NCBI GenBank assembly: GCA_021234155.1
Contig: JAJEKV010000002.1
Span: 38,491,841-38,555,840, forward strand
Direction: 5' to 3'
Length of the DNA stretch: 64,000 bases
Source of the DNA: Isoetes taiwanensis
Lineage: Eukaryota; Streptophyta; Lycopodiopsida; Isoetales; Isoetaceae
Both the position numbers and the translations under genes were made by a program. Shown here piece by piece: positions 1 to 11,023 of the stretch. Positions within the stretch are counted from its first letter, which is position 1. Each line of letters opens with the position of its first letter. Under the pieces are notes generated by a model. It did no database searches and was not told where the DNA came from. It saw only the letters and a program-made list of their open reading frames with translations.

Positions 1-221
1 ATCATTCTTCTGCACCTGATTGATCTGAATCCATGCCTAGATCCTTCTGCACCTTTCTTAAAGAGAATCCAGATTATACAGAACTGATGTTTGCACAGGT
101 CTATTCAGGCAGGCTTTTCACTTTTTGTTGCTGGCGGGTTTCACAAATCCATCCTTCGACAGTTCCAGCCTCCAGCTCAATCCTGCTCCTTCTATTTGCA
201 TTCTATTCTCCCTTTTGTCCA

Positions 222-345
222 ATTATAGCAGTCTGAGAACATTTCAAAAGTATCTTCTGAGCAAGACAGCCTTGCAACATGTCTATATAGAGAAGTTTCC
301 ACGAGATTAATAGCATTTCTCTTCTGGTTAGATTGATGCCTCCAT
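222..345. repeat. About 125-bp dispersed block, copy a of unit 1
   Basis: A block that includes cagtctgagaacatttcaaa, tatatagagaagtttccac and gagattaatagcatttctc occurs here, at 4728-4852 (diverged) and at 4953-5082. Equivalent sets occur in the other units (for example 14520-14645, 20040-20160 and 20240-20385). It sits next to PPR remnants each time and marks recombination joints. No coding potential is recognised. Confidence 0.75.
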
Positions 346-999
346 AAACCACCAAAGTTTAAATAGTTCCTCTTTCTTTCTACACCTGCTTTTCTCATCT
401 CCTGCATATTGTTGATACTGTCTTGCAACATATCTTTGACATCACAGATATAGGATTCTAGCTCCGCACAAAAATTCCATGGGAACTACTTCCTCAAAGC
501 GTTCTCTTCCTAGAGGAGTACATTGCCATGCATTCAGCAAAGTATGAACAATGAGGTCCACCTCAGGAACTCGTTAAGAATTTCACCTTTTTAAAGCAAA
601 TCACGCATTGAAGAAGATCATGGTACCAATATCTGGTGTGATTCTGTACTCGTTCTTCATAGATACAAAGTGCAAGGATGCATCCTCCCCAAAAGACCAC
701 GGCCAAGGGGTAGTAACGCTTTCAAGGTATTAAGCTAACATGTTTGTTTCTGAAACTTGACTGGTCCTTCACAGTCATTTCAATGATATCATCCTTAGTC
801 CCAGGCCTGGAATGCTGTACCAACCAAAGTACTTGCACGTTTTTAGAATTCTTTAGAACAATTTGTATGAGAATAACAAAAGGACGGATACAGATAGTAA
901 TCTCTGGGTTAGGCATGTTGTATATGCTTGAGGTACTTACTGCCACCAACGGCTCCATGACATAGCAAGCTTTTTACCTCTGCTAAGCTTTTTACCTCT

Positions 1000-1970
1000 T
1001 TTATAGAATTAGCATTCCTCACTGAACTTTTGGCAGCATAGATATTTGCCATGAGTATGTAGCCAGTTGTGCACTTAAAATCCAGATAAACTCAATAATA
1101 TAGGGCTGGTTAAGAGATTGGAGTAATTCTTCAGCCTAAGTGAAGCAACCTGCACGGCCAAGAAGATCAACCATGCAATCATAATGGGTAACATGTGGTG
1201 TGATCCCACGCTCCTTTTCCATAGACACAAAATAGCAATGTTGTTGCATTCGATGGAAGATTAGCATTGGCATTATAGGCATATCCTTTAATCATGGTAT
1301 CCCATGAGATGGCATCTCGAACTAGAAAGCCTTCATGTGCTTCCTCTAGAGTACCACATTTAGAATACATATCAATAAGACTAGTTCCAATAATAACATC
1401 TAAAGGGAAAGAAGAACATAAAATCCGCTCATGGATAACCTTTCCTTGTTGCATGGCTCCAATACTGCCAAGTGCTTAAATACGTAACCTTATCTGGCCC
1501 AACACCCTGCTCTTGCATATCATCTATAAGACGTACAACAAAAACACCTTCATCACAATAATTATATCTTCAATAATTGCCCCACATGTCACCACATTCC
1601 TACTTAATGATTGATTAAAAACTTTGCGTGCTTCATCTAAACACCCGCTTTTGCATGCATATCAATGAGAGCACTTACTACATAAACATCGGACACCAAT
1701 CCATTGTTTATAACCTGTATGTGCATAAGTCTCCCCTCCTCTATTTCACCAGAATTACCACATGTTCTGATGATGCTATAAAAAATATCCTTCTCTGGCT
1801 TCAATATCTTGTCCTGCATCATCCTATATTATAAAACCGTGAGTTCAATGCATCCGATCGACGGTAGAGATCGTTCAATGTCCCTCCAATGCCCCTAGAG
1901 TTCTGAATAATTTTATAGCTTTCTCCTTGTAAACCTTTTGTGGTTGAGCCATTTCTTCCTTTTGTTGGGT
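1000..1970 (-). pseudogene. PPR pseudogene A, unit 1
   Basis: Decayed gene for a pentatricopeptide repeat protein of the plant PLS/E-DYW type. These proteins bind organelle RNA and guide C-to-U editing. Read on the minus strand, PPR-like blocks appear at 1822-1637 (EEGRLMHIQVINNGLVSDVY, then a SALIDMHAKAG motif) and 1454-1290 (IHERILCSSFPLDVIIGTSL, then IDMYSKCGTLEEAH and AISWDTMIKGYAYN). A frameshift follows, then a THYDCMVDLLGRAG-type block near 1200-1140 and the E-domain signature MANIYAA at 1052-1032. Further upstream, 1970-1910 codes a TQQKEEMAQ/KVYKEKAIKLF stretch. Stops and frameshifts separate the pieces, so no full protein is possible. PPR identity is very likely. Editing function is only inferred from the family. 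Confidence 0.85.
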
Positions 1971-2040
1971 CCACGAAGACCAATCGGCCATAGAACCCAA
2001 TAACGAGCCTTGATAGACCTATTACCGTCGGACTTCGGCA
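1967..2040 (-). mobile_element. Degenerate inverted LINE 3'-end remnant, unit 1
   Basis: gtccacgaagaccaatcggc followed by catagaacccaataac resembles the inverted LINE 3' end at 31750-31790 (gtccacggagaccaattggc, ctatgggacccaaa). Equivalents are at 16280-16350, 32565-32640 and 50425-50500. In units 2 (about 18610) and 5 (about 58895) the related PPR fragment lacks this sequence, which supports it being an insertion. Confidence 0.4.
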
Positions 2041-2744
2041 GAAAAAGAAACATAGACGTGAGTTCTGTACAATAAAATAGTAGATTACATATAGAGATCA
2101 TTGGGAAAGATTTGTATAATTTGTGAACTTTTGTTACGAGTTAGAGATGCTTGATATATATCGGCAAAATAACCAGGTAAATCGCATTGCATCAATAATA
2201 TAAGATAGGTAGAAAAAAATAAGCTTGGAAAGATATTAAATTACGTAAGTCTAACATATATAGTGACATACAAATCTAGAAGAGCAAAAGACGATTAAAT
2301 ATATTCATGTTCCAAACGAGAGGATCCACAACTTCAAACTCCTTGTGCCCCCCAAGGGTCGAATTCAAGTGCGCAACGTGTAGAAGGAGCATCGGTCCCC
2401 ATGTATCAAGATATATATGAGGTAAAAAAAACGTGACTGATATACCTTGCTTGGTTTTTTTTTCTCAGATTCCTCCCCGTGAGTGAATTCATTCTGATGC
2501 TTGGCCAAAGCCTAGTCAAATTGCTAGTTTTTTTTTGGTCAACGCCCTAGGCAAACTCTCGCTCAAGCTCTGATGAAACACATGTCGAATTTGTGGTGGA
2601 AAATATTCGAGTTTCAAGAATTTAAAATCACACTTGTTTATAATAGTGCATCTATGATGATCTTATAGAAGTAGAGAAATGTTGTTTCTTATCAAATTCA
2701 ACCAAAAGATCCACGCCTAGTCTGCCTCAATGCTCAGACCAAAA
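2041..2744. other. Stretch without recognised gene, unit 1
   Basis: AT-rich non-coding sequence between PPR pseudogene A and block Y, conserved in all units (16350-17060, 32640-33340, 50500-51160). It contains homopolymer runs (the T run near 2455-2465). In unit 4 about 40 bp near 50970 is deleted. I see no gene or regulatory element in it. Confidence 0.6.
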
Positions 2745-3006
2745 CATAGAGCAATGCAAGCCTGCAAAGAAAAGGTGTCAATGCGGCCCTATCTTCAAGC
2801 CTTCAATGCGGCCCTATCTTCAAGGCAAATTCGGCCTGCTATAGGGCCGATTTGCCCTGTTCTAGCCCTTTCCAAGTTGTTTGTAGCCTTTCAATCACCC
2901 AGTCCCGAATCTGCCTTTTTTCCAGGATTGCCCTGGATTTGGAACGCCATGCCTAGATCCGGGTTAAAGAGAATCCTTCTGCACCTTTCTTAAAGAGAAT
3001 CCAGAA
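2745..3006. repeat. GC-richer repeat block Y, unit 1
   Basis: The block starts with gcaatgcaagcctgcaaaga and contains a direct 25-bp tandem duplication of tcaatgcggccctatcttca (2779-2828), then gccctgttctagccctttcc and aagagaatcc motifs. A related block (14040-14302) separates the units, so each unit carries two versions. Other copies are at 17068-17325, 33347-33605 and 51162-51420. No gene is recognised in it. Confidence 0.75.
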
Positions 3007-3794
3007 TCCATATTAGGGGATGGCGGCCATTGGCTGCCCACGTCCCAGCTATGACTTGCGAAAATCACAAACGCCTGCATTCTTTGACAAATAATAATTC
3101 TCTGTATCCATTTACATCAACCAAGTTTTGTCAAGTTTTAGTTTCTCTCTAGATTAATCTCTGATTACTCAGTTTGGAGTCTATATTTCATTTTAGAGTC
3201 TATTCCTGACGCATTGCCAAGGTAAGCTTAAAATATATTTTCTGTTGTTTTGAGTCACATTGCTTTTTTTATTCTGACAGTTGACATCTGCCATCTAAGT
3301 TAATAGATGGTCTTGACACAGTAGTAGAGTACACTATAGTAATCTGGTCAAAATCAGTATGGAGTTTACATTCTAAAGACATAGTATTACAGGGTTTGCT
3401 TAGGGATCGACACCATGTACTAGAAAGCACTAAAGAAGGATGAAGCGAGTGAAGAATGGAGGGAAAGGCTACACAGTAGAAAAAACGATCCAGCTAAAAA
3501 TAATAAAAGAAGGCTGTACATATTTCAAATTCTTTCTCAAGTAGGAAAGAGGTCACATATCAAGAATAGAATCTACAAGAGTATTTATTTCAAAGCTTGG
3601 GTTAATGATAGTTAAAATTTGTGCGGAGTCTTATTGAAAAATCACCAGCCCATGCTCACTTCTTTGTGAAAGCTAACCTTCAAGAACAGGTTTATGTAAG
3701 CACGACACACTCTTTTCAAACCAGTAGAAAATAGCAACTACGAAAGTACACATTCAAATAAGAAAACTTTGAAGTTGGGATTCAATTTTTGAGA
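3007..3794. other. Stretch without recognised gene, unit 1
   Basis: Non-coding sequence between block Y and the DYW remnant. The junction near 3410 (gggatcgac joined to accatgtactag) is where units 2 and 5 carry an additional 1 kb. Equivalents are 17325-19090, 33605-34390, 51420-51830 and 57410-59420. Within these only the gctacag repeats and the PPR N-terminal fragment are noted separately. Confidence 0.6.
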
Positions 3795-4067
3795 CTAAAG
3801 ATGGCAAGACAAAATCACTAAATACACTAACTCACCATAAATCGCTACAAGAGCAGATTCCGCTTTCAAATACATGGAACCGACTTGCATCACTGCAGAT
3901 GGCACTTGTTCTATCTTTGAGATGCCAACAATAGCTTTATGAGAATTATCACAATTAGAATTTGTTCTTACGGTTGTTCCTGGTGTTATATTCATAATTG
4001 CACAATAAATGGCCAGTTTCTCACTATGCATAAATAGTAAATATTCATTGTTAGATATGTCCTGCAA
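3795..4067 (-). pseudogene. DYW-domain remnant, unit 1
   Basis: Open piece of 90 codons without an ATG start (the frame begins at TTG). It contains HSEKLAIYCAIMNITPGTTV and then CDNSHKAIVGISKIE. This matches the conserved core of the plant PPR DYW deaminase domain: an HSE zinc/catalytic motif, PGTT, and a C-x-x-CH region followed by ISKIE. HSE is retained, but the expected CxxCH is altered to CDNSH, and the terminal D-Y-W and the rest of the domain are not found. It lies downstream, in the coding direction, of PPR pseudogene B and was probably its C-terminus. The residue loss and lack of a gene context make it non-functional. Confidence 0.78.
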
Positions 4068-4727
4068 GAGACTGCCTATGTTAGCCTTGTATCTTGCTTT
4101 CGACTACAACTTTTCTTGTAATTTTTACACTAAAAATGGCCTTTGTCCCCATCAACAAATTCTGGACTATTCCAAATTTATTCGGCCTAAATTTTTCCTG
4201 GAATTTTCTGAGCTCTAGAGGTCCTACCCATAACCCATGGCCTTGATTTGTTCACTTTCGTTCTACATGCCTAAACCTACATAAATATTACCCATCAACA
4301 CATAAACTAGAGGATCACCACTATTCAATGTTGCACAAGGCAACCAGATAACTTGATAAAACTAAATTATTCTGAAGCTGAGCATTGCAAATTTGCATAT
4401 GAATGTCCTTTCCATCTTCCAAGGCTGTTAGACTGGCACATGCCTTTAATGCAACAACATAACTTGGTAAAAGTGGAGTGCAGCATGAATAACCATAAAA
4501 CCAGTGATAAAGGTTATTTATGGCATGCCAAATACAATTAAATAGCTCACCCTATCCTAGCATCTTTATGCTCCTTGCAAAATCATCATTGTCTGATGCA
4601 CCCATAAACCATGTTTTCTTTGTTGCAGAATCGAGATGATTCGTGAAGGCGCATTAGCTTTGATGTCCGAAGAGTTTTTGAGAGCACTTGTGTCTAAATT
4701 GGTCCCTTCATTTGTTCCGCGAAGTGG
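4068..4727. other. Stretch without recognised gene, unit 1
   Basis: Lies between the DYW remnant and the repeated 125-bp blocks. It may include intron or coding remnants of the PPR gene, but no motif is readable. Equivalents are 19374-20040, 34664-35330 and 59694-60350. Confidence 0.5.
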
Positions 4728-5082
4728 CTTCCAACTAATAGCAGTCCAAGAATATTTCAAAAGTATCTTCTGAGCCTTGCAACACGTTCTTTATAGAAGA
4801 AAAGTCTCCACGAAAGATTAATAGCATTTCTCTTCCCATTAGATTGATGTGACACAAGGCGATCCGTAATGCTTGGCACATAAGCTTTGATGTCATGAGT
4901 TTCTGTGAGACCCGTGTGTATAAGTTGGTCCCTTTCTCGTCCAATGGTGGCTTCCAATTATAGCAGTCTGAGAACATTTCAAAAGCATCTTCTGAGCAAG
5001 ACAGCCTTGCAGCATGTCTATATAGAGAAGTTTCCACGAGATTAACAACATTTCTCTTCTGGTTAGATTGATGCCTCCATAA
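4728..5082. repeat. About 125-bp dispersed block, copies b and c of unit 1
   Basis: Two head-to-tail versions of the block at 222-345. The first (4728-4852) is diverged and reads gaagaaaagtctccacgaaa where the second has gagaagtttccacgagatta. In unit 5 the diverged version is split by the solo LTR at 60436-61029. Confidence 0.72.
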
Positions 5083-5139
5083 ACCTGACATTAGCATAAA
5101 CCAAAGTTCCAATAATAACATCTAAAGGGAAAGAAGAAC

Positions 5140-5603
5140 ATAAAATCCGCTCATGGATAACCCTTCCACTGTTGCATGGCTCCAATCGCCCAAGTGCTTT
5201 CAACACGCTTAAGTACGTAACCTTACTGGCCCAACACCCTGCTCTTGAATATCATCTATAAGACGTACAACAAGAACATCTTCATTACAATAATTATATC
5301 TTCAATATAATTGCCCCCCATGTCACCACATTCCTACTTAATGATTGATTAAAAACTTTGCGTGCTTCATCTCAACACCCCCGCTTTTGCATACGTATCA
5401 ATGAGAGCACATACTACATAAACATCGGACACCAATCCATTGTTTATAACCTGTATGTGCATAAGTCTCCCCTCCTCTATTTCACCAGAATTACCACATG
5501 TTCTGATGATGCTACAAAAAATAGCCTTCTCTAGCTTCAATATCTTATCCCGCATCATCTTTATATTATAAAATAAAACCGTGGCGTCTGTCTGTCCGCC
5601 CAA
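5140..5603 (-). pseudogene. PPR pseudogene B, unit 1
   Basis: Second PPR-derived copy within the same unit, on the minus strand. An open piece at 5603-5367 has KMMRDKILKLEKAIFCSII, CGNSGEIEEGRLMHIQVINN and CALIDTYAKAGV. A further block at about 5230-5110 has the ALGSIG, IHERILCSSF and LDVIIGT segments in broken frames. It is clearly paralogous to PPR-A at 1822-1340 but differs by substitutions. After LDVIIGT the sequence switches abruptly to an unrelated block that also occurs near 220-345, a recombination joint. The DYW remnant at 4067-3795 lies downstream. Confidence 0.8.
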
Positions 5604-6418
5604 TCGACGGCCGAGATCGTCCCAATAATCCTCCGCCCCAATCGACGGCTGAGATTATCTCATACGCAATCTACTGTTCAGATTGCGTTGGTGCCCCTCC
5701 GCCCCATTGACGCTAAAATCGTGCCCGCAAAAGGCATCCGTATAAAAAAAAAAGGTGTGACAAATATGGATCTTTTCGGCTGGGCAACGCCTTTTCATTA
5801 TTGACGTGATCTTCTCATATCGATGCCGAGAGGCTTCTTAGCAATTCGTATACTCTTAAAACTACCCAGAAATACTTTCTTCAATCTGACTATCTCAGAA
5901 CAGACTTCTTGCATAGATTAAAGAGGTACAGAAATGTGATTTCTTGGCATGGTCATGTTTCCGTTAAATTTGATGGTTGATTTTAATCTGGGTGTTACCC
6001 TAACGACCATTATCTGCGTCATGAAAATCGATATAAAAATCGTCATGAAAATGCAACAAAAATTGTTTTCGGGACATCATGTATTTTTGTCGTTTTGCCT
6101 CCATGATTCTAGGCCACTTAGAAAAAATTCCAGTTTACATTGCTCCAGTTGATTCTGTTATGTGTTGCAGTAAAATCTGTTATTAGGCTTCCAACAAATT
6201 TGACATCTCTGCCTGTTCTTCCACTAACCTAGCGATTCAAATGCTTGATTCCAATGCATGCAACTATGGTGGCTTCCTTCGCTATGGCAGGAAAAGGGAA
6301 AAAACTTCATTACAAAATTAGGGTTAGAATCAAGGATAGCGATGTATGCTCTCGGCACCTCCTTTATAACAAAACAAATGTACATGTTGTAGGTACATGA
6401 CGAGTTAGTAAAACCATT

Positions 6419-6490
6419 ATGATCGGGATTAAAAAACCTCGCCCTCACGGGTTTTCGAGGAAAAACCCTAACCATAATAGCATCACTAAC
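6419..6490 (-). mobile_element. Short inverted LINE 3'-UTR remnant, unit 1
   Basis: gattaaaaaacctcgccctc followed by cgggttttcgaggaaaaacc matches, on the minus strand, the aggcaggggttttttaatcc part of the LINE 3' UTR at 8700-8750. Only this core is kept. Copies lie at 21725-21790 and 37015-37085. Confidence 0.5.
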
Positions 6491-6728
6491 TTATGTCCGG
6501 TCCAAAGTTGTAATAAGATAATAAGCCAAATACCCTCATGCTCACTAGCCTTGTTGGGTGAAATATACACAATAATAATGCGATCAAATGGACAAACTCC
6601 ATGCTTAAATAGCCTTCTCAATTGAACTTTAACAAGTGGCTAGAGTACGATTAGCTTGACCAGGACGACTAACCATTTGGTGCGTGCTTTTGACCTGCTT
6701 CCTGCATACACAATAAAAAGAAAAACCA

Positions 6729-6850
6729 AGCCACTAGGGGCTCCTCCGAACACGAGGGCGCGTTCAACCGAGCACCTGGGGGCCTCCATCCGAACACGAG
6801 GGCCTCACCATGAACAAAACAATATATCGGACCCGGGGGGGGGGGAGGGT
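6729..6850. repeat. GC-rich variable tract with G homopolymer, unit 1
   Basis: Two or three cacgagggc-type repeats (ccaggcacgagggc in units 2 and 3, altered here to ccgaacacgagggc) are followed by a G run of 12 bases at about 6835. The run length differs in unit 2 (about 22140) and unit 3 (about 37430). A G-run of this kind followed by ggagggtggg could form a quadruplex. No coding function. Confidence 0.6.
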
Positions 6851-7099
6851 GGGCTTGCACACATGTTACAAAAAGGAGCTGATGAGAAAGAAAGGGAACG
6901 TGGGAGGAACTAAATAAGGAACTATGGAATATGACAAACTAACTAACTACCTAACTAACTTCACAGTTCTAGAACCTCATTTACCTTCTATTCTCGAAAC
7001 GAAGGTAAATCTCATTTCTAGAACTGCTATGAAACACATGGACAAGAATGCTGAAAAAGAGGCAGAAAAAAATGAGCAATGTGATTCGGATAGGCACTA

Positions 7100-7510
7100 T
7101 AAATGAGACGAAAGGACCAAAAAAGAAAGGAATATATATCAACCATGTAAACACTTGGAACACTCAAGGCCAGCGCCTTGACAATATTTTAAGAAGGTTC
7201 ACCATGGTACACACCTATAACAAGGCAAAATTGTCTAAAAATAAGGAGAACCAAATAAAGCAAGATAGAAGGAGTTAAACACCTTTAAAAGTCACGCACA
7301 ACAATACTACTAAGGAGTACAAACGACAATGTCTCTAATGTGGTACAAACACCTAAGATCACAAGCTATAGACAAGGCAAAACTAATAAGAATTATGAGA
7401 ACCAGATGCGAAGGAATAGTGGGATATTCAGCAAGATGGTAAGGGTTCGAACACACAATCTTTTAAGTCTCAAGGCTAACAAGTTACCACCACAGCACTA
7501 AGCCATCCTA
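7100..7510 (-). mobile_element. Candidate tRNA-derived SINE, unit 1
   Basis: Read on the minus strand from 7508, the sequence starts with a tRNA-like head: a box A-like tggcttagtgctgtgg (7505-7490) and a box B-like gtgttcgaaccc (7454-7443), about 40 bp apart, as in RNA polymerase III internal promoters. It is not a usable tRNA gene, because no anticodon arm or acceptor pairing is evident. Downstream, two related stretches (ggttctc...ttttgccttgt...atag near 7410-7367 and 7260-7215) suggest a dimeric or internally duplicated body. The 3' end and target duplication were not found. Confidence 0.5.
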
Positions 7511-8504
7511 TGTCATGCAGTAAATATTCCATAGAATCTGTGGCAAAGAGCTAAATACCTTAAATCAATTAGACGAAGTCACAAGTTCTTGGGATCCTGC
7601 AACCGACCACCGACCAGCGAAATTTGCTGGCGACCAACCAATGGAATTTACCAGCAAAAATCGGCCACCAGCAAAAGTTACTCAAACAGGGTTAAGGGCC
7701 GGATTAAAACAACTGGTCGATCTTTGTCATCAAAGCACTTCTTCTTAGCCTTTGGAAGCGACAATCTCATCTCTCTTCAGTTCGACCCAAATTAATTCTG
7801 TTCATCATAAGATCTTTACAAAAACCAACAATAACAATCTGCAGCCGCCAGAAACAGGATCAAAGTTCCTTGTATCTCTATCAACTTTAGCATAGATTCT
7901 GGTATAACAACAGGCCAAACAACACTTTTAGAAGCCTTGGAATGGGCCAGAGCAAACGGACTGGACTTTATTTTCAATTGGCAAAGAACGCGCAATTTGA
8001 ACAAATACTCTGTAAAGAGACTAAAACAATGAGGAATCAGAAATGGGCGATGGTAGCATTGATGAACCTCAACTTCTGGATGACTTTGACAATGGACTTC
8101 CTACCACAGTCTCCTCATCAGATTCTTTTGCGAAAATACACAGATAGCATCTTATGATCTTGCAGAAAATATGATTATAGAGAACACAAAAGAATGCTTA
8201 ATGAATTTGTGCAGCATCAAATTGCACACCGAGAATCTTGGAATCATAACATGTTAATCATAACGTTATTAATGCTTAGCATGCAGATAAGACTTACTTG
8301 TGCCGAAGTTTGAAGATGGAACCAGTGCTAGACCTAGGAAACAAATCACTTGCATATTTGTATTGGCATCCCAATACTCAAGGCATAGCAAGTTCCCATA
8401 AGAGGATCATCAGTACAAATCTATAAGAAACAATCAATACAACATTTTAGAAACAATATCAAGAACTACAACCTTAAGAATCACAACCTCATCTTGGTTC
8501 CTCA
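7511..8504. other. Stretch without recognised gene, unit 1
   Basis: Contains short frames conserved between units, such as MGDGSIDEPQLLDDFDNGLP read from about 8046, which could be an isolated exon but has no identifiable homology or splice context. Equivalents are 22821-23811 and 38104-39099. Confidence 0.45.
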
Positions 8505-8856
8505 TCTTGGTTGCCCTACTTTTGAGATAGTCCGGAATCATTTTCCGACCTTAGCATTCCATTCCACGCTTCCACAACTTCTCAGCGCACCATCTGTGCA
8601 TGACTTGTCATTATACATACTTGAGGTTCTAGATCAGCGTCTGCAATTACCGAGCCCTCAGTAGTCATTATCTAAGCTTGTCTAGTATCATCATTACTGC
8701 AAAGGTTTTTCCCTTGAAAACCTTTCGAGGCAGGGGTTTTTTAATCCTAGTAGTAATGATTATACTAGCCCATTGTATGGGTCCCATGACCTATTGGTCT
8801 CCGTGGACGTTAAAAAAACTATTCTATTCTATTCTATTCTATTCTATTCTATTCTA
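8505..8856 (+). mobile_element. Truncated LINE 3' end with (ATTCT)n tail, unit 1
   Basis: 5'-truncated non-LTR retrotransposon. A degenerate C-terminal ORF2 stretch (in the unit 3 copy it reads CPTFEIVRNHFPTLAFHSTL then LLSAPSVHDLSLFILEVLD) is followed by a 3' UTR with cctttcgaggcaggggtttt, cccatgacctattggtctc and ccgtggacgttaaaaaaact. It ends in about seven ATTCT pentamers (8821-8856). The same 3' UTR, inverted, belongs to the LINE at 31721-32147, where a zinc-knuckle coding region precedes it. Ending on a short tandem repeat rather than poly(A) is typical of some RTE-like LINEs. Confidence 0.72.
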
Positions 8857-10859
8857 ACATTGGTAGTTCTAGCTATATCCTCTAGTTCCGTTGCATGGAA
8901 ATAAACAAAAAAATCAAGTGTTTCTCCAAAATTATTAGAGCTTGCAAAGTAAAAACACTTCCTGTAACATTGAGCCAACAGAGAAGAGTTAATATGCCAA
9001 GACACATGGAGCCTAAGAGGATATATTACCGGAATATACCAAAGCTAGAGATATTTCAGCTCGAGAATGTGGATGTGCCTATGGACATATTGAAAACATA
9101 ACATTTTATTGATCTAGAACTTTTAGTACAACCATATTTTATATTTGATTATATACTCAATCAGGGGCTAAAGAGGAAAAAAAAAATGAAGCTTGGATTT
9201 ATGATTCCATGCATACAAGCCATCAATGCGACTACGAAAATAGCACACCAGTAAATATCAACCTAACAATCTTGAGACGTAGCAACACTATGCCCAAACT
9301 GGCCAAGAACCGTAAAAGAACATACAACAGATGAAATCGTGGAGAATAGCTCTGCAAAATAAAACAGAGATTTTAGCCCATGCAAGAATAATTTATCAAA
9401 GAATATAGATAGATAGATAGAGAAGGAAATGAAGAACCATGCAGAGAAGAAAGGCACGAATACCTATGGTCTTTATTAGGATGATGCCACTGCAAGGAAG
9501 AATTAGGATCTACAATTGCTCTAGTATAATTAGATCTAATAACAAGTAGGCCGATTTTGTTTTTTTCCAGTTGCATATATATGATATTGAAGTTCCTAGA
9601 TTACATTATAAGAACAATCATCTACATATTTTGATGGATTAAAGATGCCAATCATTTAACTACTAAAAGCAGGACCTCCAATACCTGACCTCTCTTTTTC
9701 CAACCATGTATCTTATTTTTTTCTCAAGAACTTCGATAGGTTTTGTTCCAGGTGGCTTTAACTATAATTTGAAGAAATCCGGGGTCCTTTTATCTGATCT
9801 TGTACATATTGTTTTACCATCTTGTAACATCCCAAATAGAAGATATGAAAATAACAAAGCAAATGGAACTCCAAAACTATGACAGAAACCATAGTATAAT
9901 GTGAAGGATGGATCCTTGAAAGCCTTAAATGCTCTATTGGCCTCCAGCCAAACTTAAAATACCGATCCTTGCATGTTCCCTGCTTGTCAAGCTACTTGGC
10001 ATGTTCTTAAAGACAATAACCTCAAAGAACATTGTGTCTAGAAGAGGGAAACGGAAGACTCGATACAAAAATAGGTCTAATGAGGCCGGAATAAAAACAA
10101 GCAAGCAATCCATGTACTCACAATATGTAGCATTTATGCCGTGAAGAATAATCATGTCAGCAATCATGGCATCCATTATTCTTGCCAGCTGAAATCGACC
10201 CAAAGAGAAAAGGACCGAAAACTCGAAATCCAAAATCTTACAAGAAAAATTCTTCCAACTTTTGGAAGATTGGGAATTTATGCCGGCTCACAACCTCCTC
10301 AAAAACTTAGGAAAATAAATTAAAAAACAAAATCCAAAAAGGTTTTTTACCAAACCAGAAAAACCAAATTTGAAAAATAGATATGGTGCATTTTTCTTTT
10401 GAAATCAAGAACACTTGAGTGGCCGACATAAAATATTGAGCAATTAGATTGAATAATTGTGCCACGTAACAATATGTTACTTAAAATATCTGGCATGGAG
10501 TGGAGAGGAATTTGTATGTATCAACTTGCATTGTGCAAATTGAAATTCTAGTCGTTGCCTCTCATAGTGAACTGCATAAGGGGTGCCCTTATAGCTCAAT
10601 CCCTCTTTCTCTATTCAAGAGGACATAAAATGCCATGACAATCTATAGAGAGTACGACAAATTATAGTGGGGTTGAATAGGGGTAAACGTAAACTTGTTG
10701 CTAATGAAAGATTTAACAAATATACCATGCAACGCTATCCAGATATGCAACATCTCTTTCATAGGCGCAGCAATTATTCTAGATCAATGGCCTTCCAATC
10801 CTTGGATTGGCTATGTCTAGATAATTTTAGAAGCATAAATTTACTACTAGCATTAGCAT
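8857..10859. other. Stretch without recognised gene, unit 1
   Basis: AT-rich sequence with a GATA microsatellite (about 9405-9420, longer in unit 3 at 39992-40013, absent in unit 2). A 99-codon minus frame at 10233-9934 is open here and open and extended in unit 3 (44357-43926), but carries a stop in unit 2. I cannot assign it. Equivalents are 24152-26080, 39445-40654 and 43556-44990. Confidence 0.5.
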
Positions 10860-11023
10860 TATCTTATCTTATTCTTGGTAGCCTTTTAATATTTGGTTAT
10901 TGTGTTTGGTGATGGGGCCTAGTCCCCAGGTTTTAGATGGGCTGTTGCCCTTGCATGTGCCGTCCCATAACCCGTTGGGTTTCCGTGGACGTAAAAATTT
11001 ATCTTATCTTATATTATCTTATC
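10860..11023 (+). mobile_element. LINE/SINE-like 3' end with (TTATC)n tail, unit 1
   Basis: The stretch tggggcctagtccccaggtt ... cccataacccgttgggtttc cgtggacgtaaaaa resembles the 3' end of the (ATTCT)n LINE family (cccatgacctattggtctcc gtggacgttaaaaa), but the tail is TTATC repeats with one interruption. The same pentamer occurs just upstream (ttatcttatctta near 10858), consistent with a target duplication at a TTATC-like site. Truncated, with no coding capacity seen. Confidence 0.55.

Larger units (their letters stand above)
5604..7099. other. Stretch without recognised gene, unit 1
   Basis: Upstream flank of PPR pseudogene B followed by AT-rich DNA, apart from the inverted LINE remnant at 6419-6490 and the G-rich tract. 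A small gacgg/cccaatcgacgg repetition occurs at 5600-5700. Equivalents are 20909-22400 and 36249-37700. Confidence 0.55.

Noticed and set aside
7443-7510. Possible tRNA gene
   Set aside because: Box A- and B-like words are present, but no acceptor stem, anticodon arm or plausible anticodon can be folded. A SINE head fits better.
8821-8856. Telomere-like or regulatory repeat
   Set aside because: ATTCT pentamers directly follow a LINE 3' end and vary in number between units. This is a retroposon tail.
9934-10233. 99-codon minus frame, extended to 143 codons in unit 3 (44357-43926)
   Set aside because: Open in two units but carries a stop in unit 2, where tat becomes taa. It shows no domain or composition typical of a protein. 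Conservation is explained by recent duplication of the DNA.
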